From assembly GCA_039583875.1 (NCBI GenBank), contig CM077150.1, forward strand, positions 177,143,499 through 177,207,498: a stretch of DNA of 64,000 nucleotides. The letters run 5' to 3'. Under the pieces are notes generated by a model, which saw only the letters and a program-made list of their open reading frames with translations, made no database searches and had not been told where the DNA came from. Source of the stretch: Platanthera guangdongensis. Its lineage: Eukaryota; Streptophyta; Magnoliopsida; Asparagales; Orchidaceae. The translations under genes and the position numbers were made by a program. Positions 10,724-22,183 of this stretch are shown piece by piece. Every line of letters starts with the position of its first letter. Positions within the stretch are counted from its first letter, which is position 1.

Positions 10724-10799
10724 GTATGGTTTAAATTTATAGCAAGTCAAATTGTTTTATACTTGTTATGTGCATGTTACCTTACCGCTGCTTGTTTAG
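10724..10799 (+). other. Predicted intron between gag and protease of element C
   Basis: The donor is ATAG|GTATGG and the acceptor TTGTTTAG|GATTT, giving 76 nt with a T-rich 3' part. The gag frame enters in codon phase 1 (base 10723), and removal joins it to the protease frame at 10800-10801 without a shift. If retained, the gag frame meets TAA at 10732, three codons into the intron. A homologous 80-nt intron is at 51644-51723 in element B. This is prediction from sequence only. Confidence 0.7.
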
Positions 10800-11118
10800 G
10801 ATTTGTTTTGATTTGTGAGAATTTGGCAAGAGCAGTCTTTGATACGGGAGCTTCACACTCCTTCTTGTTCGAAGGATTCATATCGCGCATCGGAGTACCT
10901 TCTTCGATGGTGAAGGACAAGTTGGATGTGTTGTTACCGAATGGGTGTTCGATGCTCGCGGATAAAATCTGCGGCATTAAGATTCGCATTGGGAGTCAAG
11001 AGTTTAGGCTGCAAGCGTCGTTACTACCGCTGGTGGAGTCCAACGTCATATTTGGCATGGACTGGCTCTCAGAGCAGCAAGCATATATTGATTACAGTCG
11101 CAAGGAAGTCAAGTTTTG
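10800..11118 (+). pseudogene. pol: Protease of element C (split by solo LTR)
   Basis: Aspartic protease with FDTGASHSFL active site and the downstream VIFGMDWL motif. It reads on to E-V-K-F, where solo LTR I is inserted at 11119. Coding resumes at about 12449 with the R-E-M-T-F-T-G-L-K-G block. Confidence 0.88.
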
Positions 11119-12443
11119 TGATGGAGACTACGGCGCGCAACACCTTGAAGACGGCACATTGACAAATGACCGTGAAGAGCCTCGCCATATTAGGCTTCCG
11201 GATCGCAAGCCGATTTATTAATAATTAATAATAATTGTTATCAAATTATTATTAATTATTAATCCATGCTTTGTGTGTTTTATTTTTAATAATTGCACTT
11301 TTATTTCATGTAATATGTACATTATGGTTATGATATAAAATCATGATGTATGTGTGTGTTTTATTTTCATGTTTTCATGTTTGGGCTGCATGTAGCCAGT
11401 TGGAGTGTTGTTGTTGTTGTAGCCTATATATAGGCATGTCCCCCCCTCTATTTGGAAGAGATTGAATGAAAAGAAATTTGAAATTCCTTACCTCTTGAAG
11501 CTCCCTCCTTCCTCATCTCTTGGCCGATCTTTCTCTTGCTCCCCCTTCTCTCTCCTTGGCCGCCGGCCACCTCTCATCCCCTCTCTCAAATCTCGGTTTT
11601 TCCTCCTCCCTCCCTCTTTCTCCAACCCGGCCACCACTCCTCTCCTACCCAAGCCACCATCCACAACTCCCAAGGCCGCCACCTCTTCCTTTTTCCCTCC
11701 AACAAGAGCCGACTACCCTCCTCCTTCCTCCTACCCGAAACACCACCATCAGGGCCAACCCAAGCTGCCTCCGCCTCCACCAAGACAACCGCCACCTTAT
11801 TTCTCTCTTGCCATACTTGAAGATATTTACTTCCATATCAAGAAGATTTCGACGGGACTCTCCATTTCCAGCATAACGCAACGAAGGTGGACGAATTTCA
11901 CTCCTACCGGTGCGATTCTGGTGGAGCCGTTGAAGAACGATCCTCGCCGAGTGAATCGGAATCACCCATTCCGGTTGGGTAACGAACCTTTCCACTTTTG
12001 TGTGTCTCTTTCCTTAAATAATCTTGTGGTGGAATTTCTGGCATTAAATTTTGAAATCATTTGAAATTTCGTGATTAGCTTTAATTATTTTGCGTTGTTT
12101 TCTTGATCGACTTAATTTAGTAAAGGGTTTGGCAAGCCCTCATTGTCTTTTGTTGGGAGAGATCTACCTTTTCCAAATTCGTGATTATTTTCGGTAGATC
12201 TCTTTGGGTACAACCTTCGCTCGTCCGGATCCAATATTGGTCCTTTTTACCTCGATCGGATACCGGCCTATCGCCCTTATTTGATCTCGAAACGGTTTGG
12301 CTACCCGTACGCTAGCGTGAAATTGAATTAATGTGATAGCGTGGAGCGGCGTAGAACAATTGTGTGAGCGTAGAATTCATCGTGAAGAGATAGTCGTGCG
12401 CGTCCGTAGTTATAATTCGGCTCTAATGCGTACGTCTGCATCA
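11119..12443 (+). repeat. Solo LTR 'I' of a CRM/H-like family
   Basis: A 1325-bp insertion in the protease of C that starts TGATGGAGACTACGG and ends TCTGCATCA. It is colinear with the LTR of H (29798-31114): same start, a TATATATAGGC TATA box (11425-11432), and conserved GATCTCTTTGGGTACAAC and CGGAATCA-CCATTC blocks. Flanking bases TTTTG (11114-11118) and TTTGG (12444-12448) fit a 5-bp duplication with one change. No internal element sequence is present, hence a solo LTR formed by LTR-LTR recombination. A 200-codon Pro/Ser-rich frame at 11462-12064 is low-complexity leader sequence, not a gene. Confidence 0.88.
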
Positions 12444-12448
12444 TTTGG

Positions 12449-13367
12449 AATAAGTCGTGAGATGACTTTTACTGGCTTGAAAGGGTCGAGCAAGACGTTG
12501 ATGTCTACCCTTCAGGTGGTGAAGGCAGTTCATGCTGGAGCAGAGCTGTTCTTTACACTAGTGGAGGTTGCAAAGCCAATGCCTACGTTGGATAGTATTT
12601 CAGTGGTATCAGAGTACCCTGATGTGTTCCCTGGTGATCTTCCTGGAGCCCCGCCGCAGCGGGAGATAGATTTCACGATTGAGCTGGTGTCAGGTGCGAA
12701 GCCTGTGTCACGATCTCCGTATCGACTAACGCCTAAGGAAATGGCAGAGCTGAAGGTGCAACTTCAGGAGTTGTTGGAGAAAGGTTACATGCGTCCAAGT
12801 TCTTCGCCTTGAAGCGCACCGGTCCTCTTTGTTAAGAAGAAGGATTGAAACTTGAGACTATGTATAGATTATCGGGAGCTAAACAAGCTAATGGAAAAGA
12901 ACAAGTACTTGTTCCCAAGGATTGATGATCTCTTTGATCAGTTAGTCAGGTCGACGATGTACTCAAAGTTGGACCTCAAGTCCGGTTATTATCAGCTGAG
13001 AATAAGGGAGAGTGATATCCCTAAGACAACATTCAGTACGAGATACGGGCATTACAAGTTTACGTTCATGCCGTTTGGGCTGACCAATGCGCCGTCGGTG
13101 TTCATGGATTTGATGAACAGGACTTTTCGGGAGTACTTGGACCATTTTGTGATCGTCTTCATTGACGATATTTTGGTGTACTCGCAGAGTGAGGAGGATC
13201 ACTTCAGACATCTACATTTGGTTTTGGAGACGCTGAGGAGGAATCAGTTGTACGCCAAGTTCTCTAAATGTGAGTTTTGGCTGTCCTCAATGGCATTCCT
13301 CAGTCATATAGTGAGTGGAGAGGGTATTGCGGTGGATCCGGTGAGGATTGTTGTGATACGAGAGTAG
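12449..13367 (+). pseudogene. pol: RT of element C
   Basis: Reverse transcriptase: C-terminal protease linker, then FPGDLPGAPPQREIDF (the link into RT), [32 protein letters not shown] and the catalytic FIDDILVYS. Breaks: TGA at 12810-12812, TGA at about 12846-12848 and TAG at 13365-13367. All palm motifs survive. The first two stops stand where tryptophan and glycine are expected. Confidence 0.92.
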
Positions 13368-14684
13368 CATGTTCTTTCTACGGTAGCGGAAGTCCGGAGC
13401 TTTCTGGGGTTTGCCGGCTATTATAGGCGCTTTGTGGAGAACTTCTCGCGGATAGCGTTACCTCTCACTACTTTGACGAGGAAAGAGCAGAAGTTCGTTT
13501 GGACGCCGGAGTGCGCGCGAGCTTTTGAGGATTTGAAGTGTCGGTTGACCACGGTGCCTGTGCTGAGTTCGCCGAGTGGGACCGAAGGTTTTGAGATCTA
13601 CAGCGATGCTTCGGGCAGTGGTTCGGGTTGCGTGCTACTGCAGCATGGAAGCGTAATAGCTTATGGCTCGAGACAGCTGAAAGTGCACGAGAGGAATTAT
13701 CCAGTCTACGACTTGGAGCTAGCGGCCATGATTTTTGCCTTGAAGCTGGGGAGACATTATTTGTATGGTATGAAGATTGATATCTACACCGATCACAAGA
13801 GCCTGAAATATTTGCTGGATCAGAAAGATCTGAACATGCGGCAGTATAGATGGATGGAGTTCCTGGGGGACTATACATTCAAGATACACTACGTGCCTGG
13901 TAAAGGCAATGTGGTTGCGGACGCATTGAGTCGCCGGGCCCCAGCTCAAGCCAATTGGTTGTCGATCCATGACGAGCGGTTGGTTCGGGAGTTCGAGGCG
14001 TTGGAGATCTCTTGCGTGGATAAGCAGTCAAGTGCTGAACTGAATTGGACTGAAGTCCAGTATGACCTGACTGATCGGATTCGGCGGGCTTTGGATTTGG
14101 ATGGCCACATGAAGCAGATCATGGTTGAAGCTCTGGATGGGTCAAATTTCCAATTCGTCATTGAGGATGGATTTCTTTGGAAGGGCGGTCGTCTGTGCGT
14201 CCCAAACATGGGAAATTTGTGGGCGGAATTGTTGTACGAGGCGCATCATACCAAGTACTCAATTCACCCGGGGATCACGAAGATGTACCGCGATGTTAAG
14301 AAATTGTTCTGGTGGCCAGGACTGAAAAAGGATGTGGTACTCTACGTGGCGAAGTGTAAAACTTGCACCTTGGTGAAAGCGGAGTGCCAAAAGCCGGGAG
14401 GATTCTTGAAATCCTTGCCTATTCCGGAGTGGAAGTTCAACGACATTACTATGGACTTTGTGCACGGGTTTCCAAGGTCGCAAAAGGGTAACGATGCCAT
14501 TTGGGTGGTCGTAGATCGTCTAACGAAGGTGTCGCACTTCATTCCGCATAGGAAGGATGATCCGACTGAGAAATTGGCAAAGTTGTATGTGGATAACATA
14601 GTACGGCTTCACGATGTGCCCCGCAGCATCGTGAGTGAACGGGATGGGCGGTTCACGTCAAACGATTGGAGGTTGGTGCAGTAG
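13368..14684 (+). pseudogene. pol: RNase H and integrase core of element C
   Basis: A 416-codon open stretch (from 13434) covers the thumb/connection, RNase H (acidic residues in YSDAS, YDLELAA, YTDHKSL and ADALSRR), the IN zinc domain (HPGITKMY...CKTC) and the IN core. The first catalytic D is in MDFVHGFP. The second motif reads V-S-E-R-D-G-R-F, so the usual aspartate after serine is glutamate. It ends with TAG at 14682-14684. Confidence 0.92.
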
Positions 14685-15502
14685 ATGTTGGGAACGAAAC
14701 TGAGTTTTAGCACAGCCTTCCATCCGCAGACGGATGGGCAGACCGAGAGGGTCAATAGGACAATGGAAGACATGCTTTACATGTGTGTCCTGGACTTTGG
14801 AAAGCAATGGGAAGATCATCTATACTTGGTGGAGTTCGCGTACAACAATAGCTACCAGGCGATCATACAAATGGCGCCCTTCGAGGCCCTTTATGGTAGA
14901 AGATGTTGCACGTCGTTGTCTTAGTTGGAAACGGGTGAGTCAAAGTTGTACAAGCGCCAAGAGGTGGATAATGCTACGTCTTTGGTTCGAACGATTCGAG
15001 AGAGGTTTCTTATCGTTTAGGACCGGCAGCGAAGTACTATAATGACAAGCACAGGAACGTGGAGTTCGCTGTCGGCGATTGGGTGTACTTGAAAATCAAG
15101 TCATTCAAGAGTGTCTCGCGGGTACGGCACTTGAAGAAGCTAAGCCAGAGGTACCTTGGACCGTTTGAGGTTCTGGAGCGGATTGGTGAAGCAGCGTACC
15201 AGTTGAAGCTGTCAGTGGAGCATAGTGGTCTACATGATGTATTCCATATATCGGTGCTACGGAAGGCGGTGCAAGAACCTACGCAAGTGATCGCAGTCGA
15301 TCAAGTGTCGGTCGATAGTGGGTTGACGACGAATGTCAAGCCCGTACGTATTGAGGACTCGGAAGTCAAGCAGCTACGCAATAAAGAGATCAGGATGGTC
15401 AAGGTCCATTGGGACAATTGCGGTCGGGAAGAGCTCTCTTGGGAGAGAGAGCAGACCATGCTTGAGGAGTACCCAGAGTTGTTTCACTCAGGTACCATTT
15501 AA
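14685..15502 (+). pseudogene. pol: Integrase C-terminal half and tail of element C
   Basis: Continues IN with HPQTDGQTERVNR (catalytic E), a TAG at 14922-14924 in place of tryptophan, and a frame change between about 14925 and 15058. The last 148 codons (15059-15502) hold a GPFEVLERIGEAAYQL motif, VFHISVLRK and a chromodomain-like end around VKVHWDNCG. The stop is at 15500-15502. Confidence 0.9.
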
Positions 15503-15546
15503 GTTTTATGTTTCTTTCCTTTATGTAATTTCGACGACGAAATTCT

Positions 15547-15563
15547 TTTAAGAGGGAGAGAGT
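15547..15563 (+). other. Polypurine tract of element C
   Basis: TTTTAAGAGGGAGAGAGT immediately precedes the 3' LTR; it is the plus-strand priming site. Confidence 0.8.
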
Positions 15564-17759
15564 TGTAATGCCCCGAAACTCAAAAGAGCAACGGGAGGCA
15601 TTCTGGGCCAAATTTGGAATTTAGCAGGGGGCACACAGCCTGGTACACGGGCGTGTCCCAGGGCATGTCGTGTTTGGGTAGACGATTTGGCCGAGAGGTC
15701 GACGAATTCTGGAGTCGACGATCGTCGAGCAGCGAACACGGCCTGAGACACGGGCGTGTCTCAGGGCGTGTCGAGCTCGTGTCAACAATCTGCTAGGGAA
15801 GTCGACGATTTTCGCTCGACGATGTGTCGAGACACGGAACACGGCCTAGGACACGGGCGTGTCCAAGGCCGTGTTGGGTGGTCGACGATCTGTGCTCGAC
15901 GAAGTGTCGAGACAGTGAACACGGCCTGGAGCCCAGGCGTGTTCGGTTATGACACATGCGTGTCAAATAAGACACGGGCATGTCCAAGACCCGTGTGAGT
16001 CTCGTGTTGGTGTTGGTCCTGTGTTGATAGAGTAACACGCCCGGGAACACTGGCGTGTACTGGCTGACACGGGCGTGTCAGGTCGAACACGGGCGTGTCA
16101 GGTGCCCATGTGTTTTTCAAGACGTGTCGATTTCAACGGCGAACGGGGGACACGGCCCTGGACACGGGCGTGTCACAGGCTGTGTTCAGCCCAGATTTTG
16201 CATTTTAGGCCCGAATCGTGGTCGTTCGTTTCTTTAATTTGGGATCCGACAGCTGGGGGCTGCTAGTGCTTGGATATACCCGGGATTGGGCCTTTGAAAC
16301 CCTCATTTCACTTGAGTGGTTCTCTTTCTAAGTCTAGAGAGAGGGGAGAGCAAAGGAGGAAGAAGAAGTCTAGATCCGGTCACCGGCGGAGCTTCAGAGC
16401 TCCAAATCACGAGCCGACATCGGATCTACGGAGGCAAGGACTTTGCGGTGCTTTTCATCCACGTACATTTCCATGGCGCCAGGGAAGAACGCTAGGATAA
16501 CAATTCTCTACTTGAGCCTGTGAAGCTCTACTTCTTTTGCATAGGGAAGCCCGCTCTCGCGAGTTTACGGTGAGTTTGAGGCGTTCCTTCGGGCAGACAT
16601 GAATAGTCCCCGTTGTGTACATATAGAGTCTGTAATCGAGAACGGACATATGCATGATGTGTGAAGCCTACCCAGACAAGTTGGTATGGATTGGTGATGT
16701 TGCATTGCATAAGGGCCGTAGAAGACTCCGTGCAAATGGTTGTTTTTCCGGTTTTTTATGTGGTAGATTGCAACAGGGAGCCTTGGGGATTAACTCCAAG
16801 GTGCACCCAGAAAACTGGGCGGATGCGTGATTCTGCTAACATGGTGGCCTGGGAGCCAACTTGAACATAATCGGGTCATGTGAACTGTGTGACGGAAACG
16901 GGACTCGGAGAAGTTTGACACGCGCATACTGCTTAAATTATCGTTGCGATGTGAGCTCGGGCTAGGCGAAACTGTACCCGTTCTATGTCGTTCGGTGTGA
17001 GCCGTTGGCATAGATGAGGGTCTTCGGCGGTCTATGGATTAAATTGACGTGACCCATGCCGGGAAGAAAAAATGCTCATAGTTTGGCCGTCAAAGTGGCG
17101 TTGGTGAGATCAGGGTGTCTATGGCTTAAATTGACGTGACATTGACCGGTTCCTCGAGAATGTGCCCTAAGTGCACGGGGTATGTGGTCGTGCGTGCCCA
17201 CGCCTGTGATGTAGTGTAATTTTTATACTGCTTGGTTATGCTAATAAAGTATAGGGAAGGAGCATCGCCGCCCCGAGTTGGGGGCGGGATCGTTATAATT
17301 TGGTCAGCATTGTTGACCGTTGCTTTGGTTTGCCACCGTTGGGGTGGATTGTGCTTGCAGGTGCTGCGGAGCCGAGCGGTAAATAGCAGGTTAAAGCTCA
17401 AGTTATTGTGCTGGCCCTCGAAGGCCTAATGCTTAGTGTTTTATTTTATTCATGTATGGCCTGCCTCCGTGCCGAGGTTTGGAAAACACTTTTTTAGTAA
17501 ACAATTGTAAGGCCTTAAGGCAATTGTACTTGTGTATTTGTACGTTCATTCCGTGGCTTGTTAGTGGACATTCATGCTAGTGTTGCGTTCTTTATTAATG
17601 CAACTATTTTAATTGCTTCCGCTAGAATGCTCTGTGTAGGACGTTGATATTAGTTGGATGGTTTCCATTGAGTAACCTTCCGGTCTGTCTGTGGTATATG
17701 ACATCGGGCCCCGGCCGGATCTACTGTTATATGCTATGTAATGGATAGGGGGTGTTACA
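15564..17759 (+). repeat. 3' LTR of element C (2196 bp)
   Basis: Begins TGTAATGCCCCGAAAC and ends GGGGGTGTTACA. It is colinear with 7171-9353 and differs by many single-base changes, a large share of them C/T or G/A. The array of CpG palindromes is at 15645-16190. The insertion is therefore not recent. Confidence 0.93.
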
Positions 17760-17764
17760 TGCAG

Positions 17765-19036
17765 CAAGTAGGGTCCACCTCACTTCCTCCCAAACATTAC
17801 CACCCATCGATCCCCACTAATACAGATCAACCCACACCATGTGGTGTAACAAGCCAGGGCTATCTCGCACTTCCCAGGCGTGCTACCCATTGATCTCTCA
17901 CCACAACCAAGAGCTTATTCAAAGCCTCCATACATTCATTCATCAACATCCATACAATCACACAACAATACCATAAATCATAGACCTTTCATATCATCAA
18001 ATCCACGGAGTCTTCTCCGGTTTACCCATGATCATCACCAATCCAGACTACCCGTCCAGATGGGCTTCACACTGCATACCTATGCCGTACTCCACACTTC
18101 CGGCTCTAGATGCAGACTCAACAAAGGAATCGCTTACTACATCCACCTCTTGGTGGAGGATTCCATGCACATGCATAAAGAAAGGACTTCGATGTCCAAG
18201 AAGGAGATCGTTACCCTTGAAGATCGCTTCGGCGCCATGAAGTAGCCGGATGGAAGTCACCGCCTCGGCTTTGCCTTCACGAATACCCTCTCGGATCTTC
18301 ACTCCACACTCCACAGCTCCTCCAGCAGCTGGTTTTCCTTCCTCCTTTACTTCCCTTGGCCTCTCTCTCTCTTTCTCTCTCTTGGAATGAGAAGAAGAAG
18401 AAGGAGATGAAATGAAGAGATAACTCTTCATTTTTCGGCCATATAACCACATGGAAGGAGCCAGAACCACTGGATCCAGGATAAGGGAAATGAACGGCTC
18501 AGATTTTCCCTAAAATCACGTGAACACGGCCTGACATGCCCTGTGACACGCTCGTGTCACAGGCCGTGTCACTTAAGCGGCAGTCAACCGACACCAATCC
18601 AGCCAGTACACGGTCGTGTGATACGCCCGTATCATACCCTACATGCCCGTGTCATGCCCGACACGCCCGTATTGACCACCCGTGTACGTCACTCGGCAAC
18701 ATCTCAATTTCGCCTGAGAGACACACGGCCCTGGGACACACCCGTGTACCAGGCCGTGTACTACAAACACGCCCTGGGACACGCCGGTGTCCCAGGCCAT
18801 GTACACCTTACTCGAAAATCATCGAGCACAGTTCGTCGACCAGGGGGGACACGCCCACTGACACCCCCGTGTCAGATGGGTCACGCCCGTATCACCTGGC
18901 GTGTTCCCTCCGTAGGCCCAAATTCGTCAATTTCACACTCAACTGCTCAACCCAAAGATGACACGCCCTGGGACACGCCCGTGTCCCAGGCCGTGTCAAC
19001 TAAGCCTGAACCCAAATTAGCTCTGGAGGTGTTACA
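17765..19036 (-). repeat. 5' LTR of element D, 5' part
   Basis: Continues 7170 after C. It ends (LTR start on the minus strand) at 19036 with GAGGTGTTACA, that is TGTAACACCTC. Total D LTR length is about 2.14 kb, close to that of C. It contains the palindrome array at 18525-19010. Beyond 19036 the sequence is E protease. Confidence 0.87.
18525..19010 (-). repeat. Palindrome array in D LTR
   Basis: Copies of GACACGCCCGTGTC-type inverted repeats, some with CCTGGGACACGC...GTGTCCCAGG arms, mirror the arrays of A and C in the reverse orientation. Confidence 0.82.
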
Positions 19037-19118
19037 CACGAAGTCCTCAGATAGAAATGAATGCGAAGCACCCGTATCAAACAGTGCTCTCGTCGTACAA
19101 TCCCAAATAAGGACAAAG
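19037..19118 (-). pseudogene. pol: Protease start of element E
   Basis: The minus-strand frame has ALFDTGASHSFLSEDF, the aspartic-protease active site, truncated by insertion of D. Upstream in the same frame is the F-V-L-I linker shared with C. Confidence 0.85.
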
Positions 19119-19198
19119 CTTAATACAAACAAATCATACACAAGCTACACACAAGGTATCAAATATAAAATGCAGTAAAATAATATCTTAACTCATAC
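19119..19198 (-). other. Degenerate gag-protease intron of element E
   Basis: On the minus strand the donor is CACAG|GTATGA at 19198 and the best acceptor is GTATTAAG at 19119, a span of 80 nt at the same linker as in C. The gag frame meets TGA at the second intron codon. One base appears lost on each exon side relative to C, and by eye the frames do not rejoin cleanly, so this copy is probably decayed. Confidence 0.5.
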
Positions 19199-20316
19199 CT
19201 GTGACGACATACTTTGCTTTATGGCCTCCTGTTGGCCAAGATTACATACCCGAGGCTGAGCTGGACTTCAGTCGGATGTAGTGGACTCCACCGCCTTTCC
19301 CTTTTCAGCATACATTGATCTTTCCTTCTTATCACCCTTTGGAGGGCCACTTTGACATTCACGGGCAATGTGTCCTGACTTGCAACAGGTATAACAGGTA
19401 CACGAGCCTTGCCTAGAAGTTGCTCCAGAAGAAATAGTAGAGGGGCCTGCCAGAATACTTGGACTTCTTACCACATCTCTTGCGGTAACCAGAATTTCCC
19501 GGGTGTGGTACTTTAAACTCGGGCTTTATCACGGTCATGTCTCACTTGCCCTACACCCTCTTCATATCTTTCTCAAACGCACTGGTCGTGTCAACCAATG
19601 CTTGAAACCCTTGGTTCACCGAACTCGAGAGCAGGAATCTCAACTCATCCTGCAGCCCTTTGTAAAACCTATTGGTATTACGCTCTTCTTCAGCGAAGAT
19701 AAACTCCGCATAGTGTCCCAATCTTGTAAACTCGTGTAAGTAGGTATCAACACTACTTTCTCCCTGATTTAGATGTTGGAACTCATTTTCCATGGATATG
19801 CGCTATGCCAACGGTAGGTGTTTTGCCAAGAACAGTCTCAAAAACTCCTCTATCGAGACTTCTGTTAGTTGTCTGTCTTCTAAGTGGTGCAGCTCCATTT
19901 CATCCCACCCAAGCTGAGCCTCTCCTTCCAGGAGGAAAGTGGCCCATGTAACTTTTTTTCCTCCTCAGTTCTTATTTCTGTCAAAATTCTTTTGACTCGC
20001 GCAAGCCAGTTCTCTGCCGGTATTGGGGATCCTGCCGCTGAGAACGTAGGAGGAATGAAGCTCATAAACTACTTCAGTTGTCGTTCTGTTGCTCGTGGAT
20101 CTACAACAACCTCAACAGGTATTGGCCTCACACCAACCTGTACTTGCACCACTGCAGGCTGCACCTGCTTTGTAGGTTATGCTTGTATCATCGCAAATAA
20201 TGCCTCAGCAACTAAGCATAATGTCTTCGTAGACAAAGGAGGTGTAGGCACCTCAACTGGTGTCGCACTCTCACCAGAATGCTGGGGCTAAGACTGCCCC
20301 GCCCCACTTCGCGTCA
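19199..20316 (-). pseudogene. gag: Gag of element E
   Basis: Minus strand, broken into several frames. Start near 20316 (GTGACGCG after an in-frame TAG), capsid block FIPPTFSAAG...AENWLARVKRIL (20065-19970), then E-F-Q-H-L-N-Q-G-E-S-S-V-D-T-Y-L-H-E-F (19793 on) and zinc knuckle CYTCCKSGHIAREC (about 19395-19354) with all ligands. The tail L-G-Q-Q-E-A reaches the intron donor at 19198. Several frameshifts; non-functional. Confidence 0.85.
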
Positions 20317-20533
20317 CCTATACGTGTAAAAGACACACTTTAGTGACTTTGAACAAGTAACAACAACTTTGTAGGAAAGCTTAGGTTCCTCAAACAAGTG
20401 TATTTTCATTCCTTAGTGTACATTCTTGAGTTCATTTATGTTATAACGGGTCTCACTGACACGTTTCTCCACCCCTCAAAAGAATTCGACCACGAATTCG
20501 CAGGAGGAAGACCAAGACAAGCTGATACCAAAT
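20317..20533 (-). other. Leader and primer binding site of element E
   Basis: The reverse complement of 20519-20530 is TGGTATCAGCTT, the tRNA-Met-type PBS, three bases after the LTR end. The leader shares conserved blocks with C (AATTCGTGG...AATTCTTTT) and ends CACGTATAG before gag. Confidence 0.8.
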
Positions 20534-22183
20534 TATAACGACCCTACCACTTTCCTAGGTTAGTGGTATTCCTTCCCTGCAGGCATAGCATTTTCAAAAG
20601 CAATTATATCACAAGAGTGTGAACTCACGTACAGTTCCACATATCACAAACGAATGCCTCAACGGCCAAACATTCTGTGCACTTAGGGAACATTTTTGGT
20701 GTACATATTTCCATGGTCCCACCACCGTTCAGAGGTCCCATACATAACGGTTTACTTTGAGCATTTCCAGTCTCCACGACTCCCAGTCGGAGACTTTAGT
20801 CTTTACGACATACAACATAAGACTCTCGTTATGCGATCCTAATAAAGCCAATAACTTAGGCACTCGAGTTAGACAACCATAATGCTGATACAGTTCATCC
20901 TTTTCCCGTTACTCAAATCGTCAAATATAAACTAATCTAACGAAGGTCGGCTTACCCTTGTCTGTTTGGCTCACTGGCCTTTAGGAGCTCGCAGGTCACA
21001 CAATAGCCTCACAGTCACCCAGAGATAGGCTTTCACATCAAAATGGTATCTGGCTGCTATCTCCAGTGATACTCACTATCGCTCGGTGTTAAACACAAAA
21101 TTCACTTTCTGTGCCAGACCAAGTCAAAACCATGCAGTAACCTGCAATGCCAGAAACACCGGACTTTCACAGCACAAATAGCTCACCAAGATCTATCGCC
21201 GATGGTGATACTCATTGTCCCCCATTAACATCCAATAGTCGTCCAAACTGCGGTATTTCATGGGTATTTACCTGGAGTGCAGCTCCAGTACTTCCTGCTA
21301 CTTCCAGTTCATAAGTACAACCCCGCAAATCCTATAAATTACTCATTTATTCTCAGAGTCTTCTCCGGTATGCAAAATGAACATCACCAATCCAAACCAA
21401 CCTATCCAGATGGACTTCACACAGCATGCCTATTCCGTACTACACATTTTCAGATCTATATGCAAGACTCACTGGGGATTTCATGGATCGACCCAAAGTA
21501 TTCTCCACCTTTTGGAAGGGAATTCTATGCATATGCCAAAAGAAGGACTTCACATGTCTAAGAAGAAAGATTGTAACCCTTGCAGTCTTCCTCGGAGCCA
21601 TGACCTTGATCTTTGATCCGGATGGAATTGATTGTCACAACATCCGCTCCACGGATCTAAAGTCGATTCGTGATTCCAATCACAAGCATGTCTTGGACCG
21701 AATCTCCTCTTGAGATCCTGGGCTTTTCCTCCTCTTCCCTCTCCAGAACTAAGCAAGGTAGTATGTGAGAGAGAATGAGAATAAAATTTCAAGTCCAGGC
21801 TTTATCTGAAAGCTACCACCGCGCGGTAACTCCTATCGCCGTGCGGTGTCAAAGGCGGTAACGGCTTTGACCAGTCTTCACTGCAAGAGCTATCGCCCCA
21901 CAATAACTCTCTCGCTCTGCGGTAGGTTGGTTTCTTGAGAAATCCTTCTCGATACTCGTTGAGGGGCTAGCGCGGCGCACTAACAATTATCGCCTAGCAA
22001 TAGATTGGTTTCTCAAGAGACCCTTCTCGACACTTGTTTAGAGGTTAGTGCGGCGCACTAATGACTATCGCCTAGCGATAATAACCCGAGCATTGGGTCT
22101 TTTAATTCACTGAGCTATCGCCGGCGATAACCCTATCTCCGTGTGATAACTCCAACGACCACTTCTACTTTTCTGGTGTTACA
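20534..22183 (-). repeat. 5' LTR of element E (about 1650 bp)
   Basis: On the minus strand it begins TGTAACACCAGAAAAG and ends GGTAGGGTCGTTATA (terminal CA changed to TA). It carries a cluster of CTATCGCC-GTGCGGT and CTAGCG-style short inverted repeats at about 21810-22150 in place of the GACACGGGCGTGTC array. Confidence 0.75.

Larger units (their letters stand above)
7171..17759 (+). mobile_element. Element C: complete Ty3/gypsy retrotransposon with TSD
   Basis: Full-length element: 5' LTR 7171-9353, PBS 9357-9368, gag, protease, RT, RNase H, IN, polypurine tract 15547-15563 and 3' LTR 15564-17759. The 5-bp target duplication TGCAG flanks it (7166-7170 and 17760-17764), and the D LTR is continuous across the insertion. 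It carries its own nested solo LTR in protease (11119-12443). Gag and pol contain frameshifts and stops, so it is not autonomous now. Pol is similar to that of F and less so to A and B. Confidence 0.95.
19037..22183 (-). mobile_element. Element E: Ty3/gypsy retrotransposon (5' portion, minus strand)
   Basis: Read right to left: 5' LTR 22183-20534, PBS 20530-20519, gag, then the start of protease, where D is inserted at 19036/19037. The remainder would lie beyond D, left of the window. E sits inside the 3' LTR of F: at 22183/22184 the sequence switches between two LTRs. The family is related to C and D, with a shorter LTR. Confidence 0.85.

Noticed and set aside
11462..12064. 200-codon Pro/Ser-rich ORF in solo LTR I
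   Set aside because: Falls in the CT-rich transcribed leader of an LTR, overlaps other open frames, and the corresponding region of the H LTR (30200-30653) is not open in the same way.
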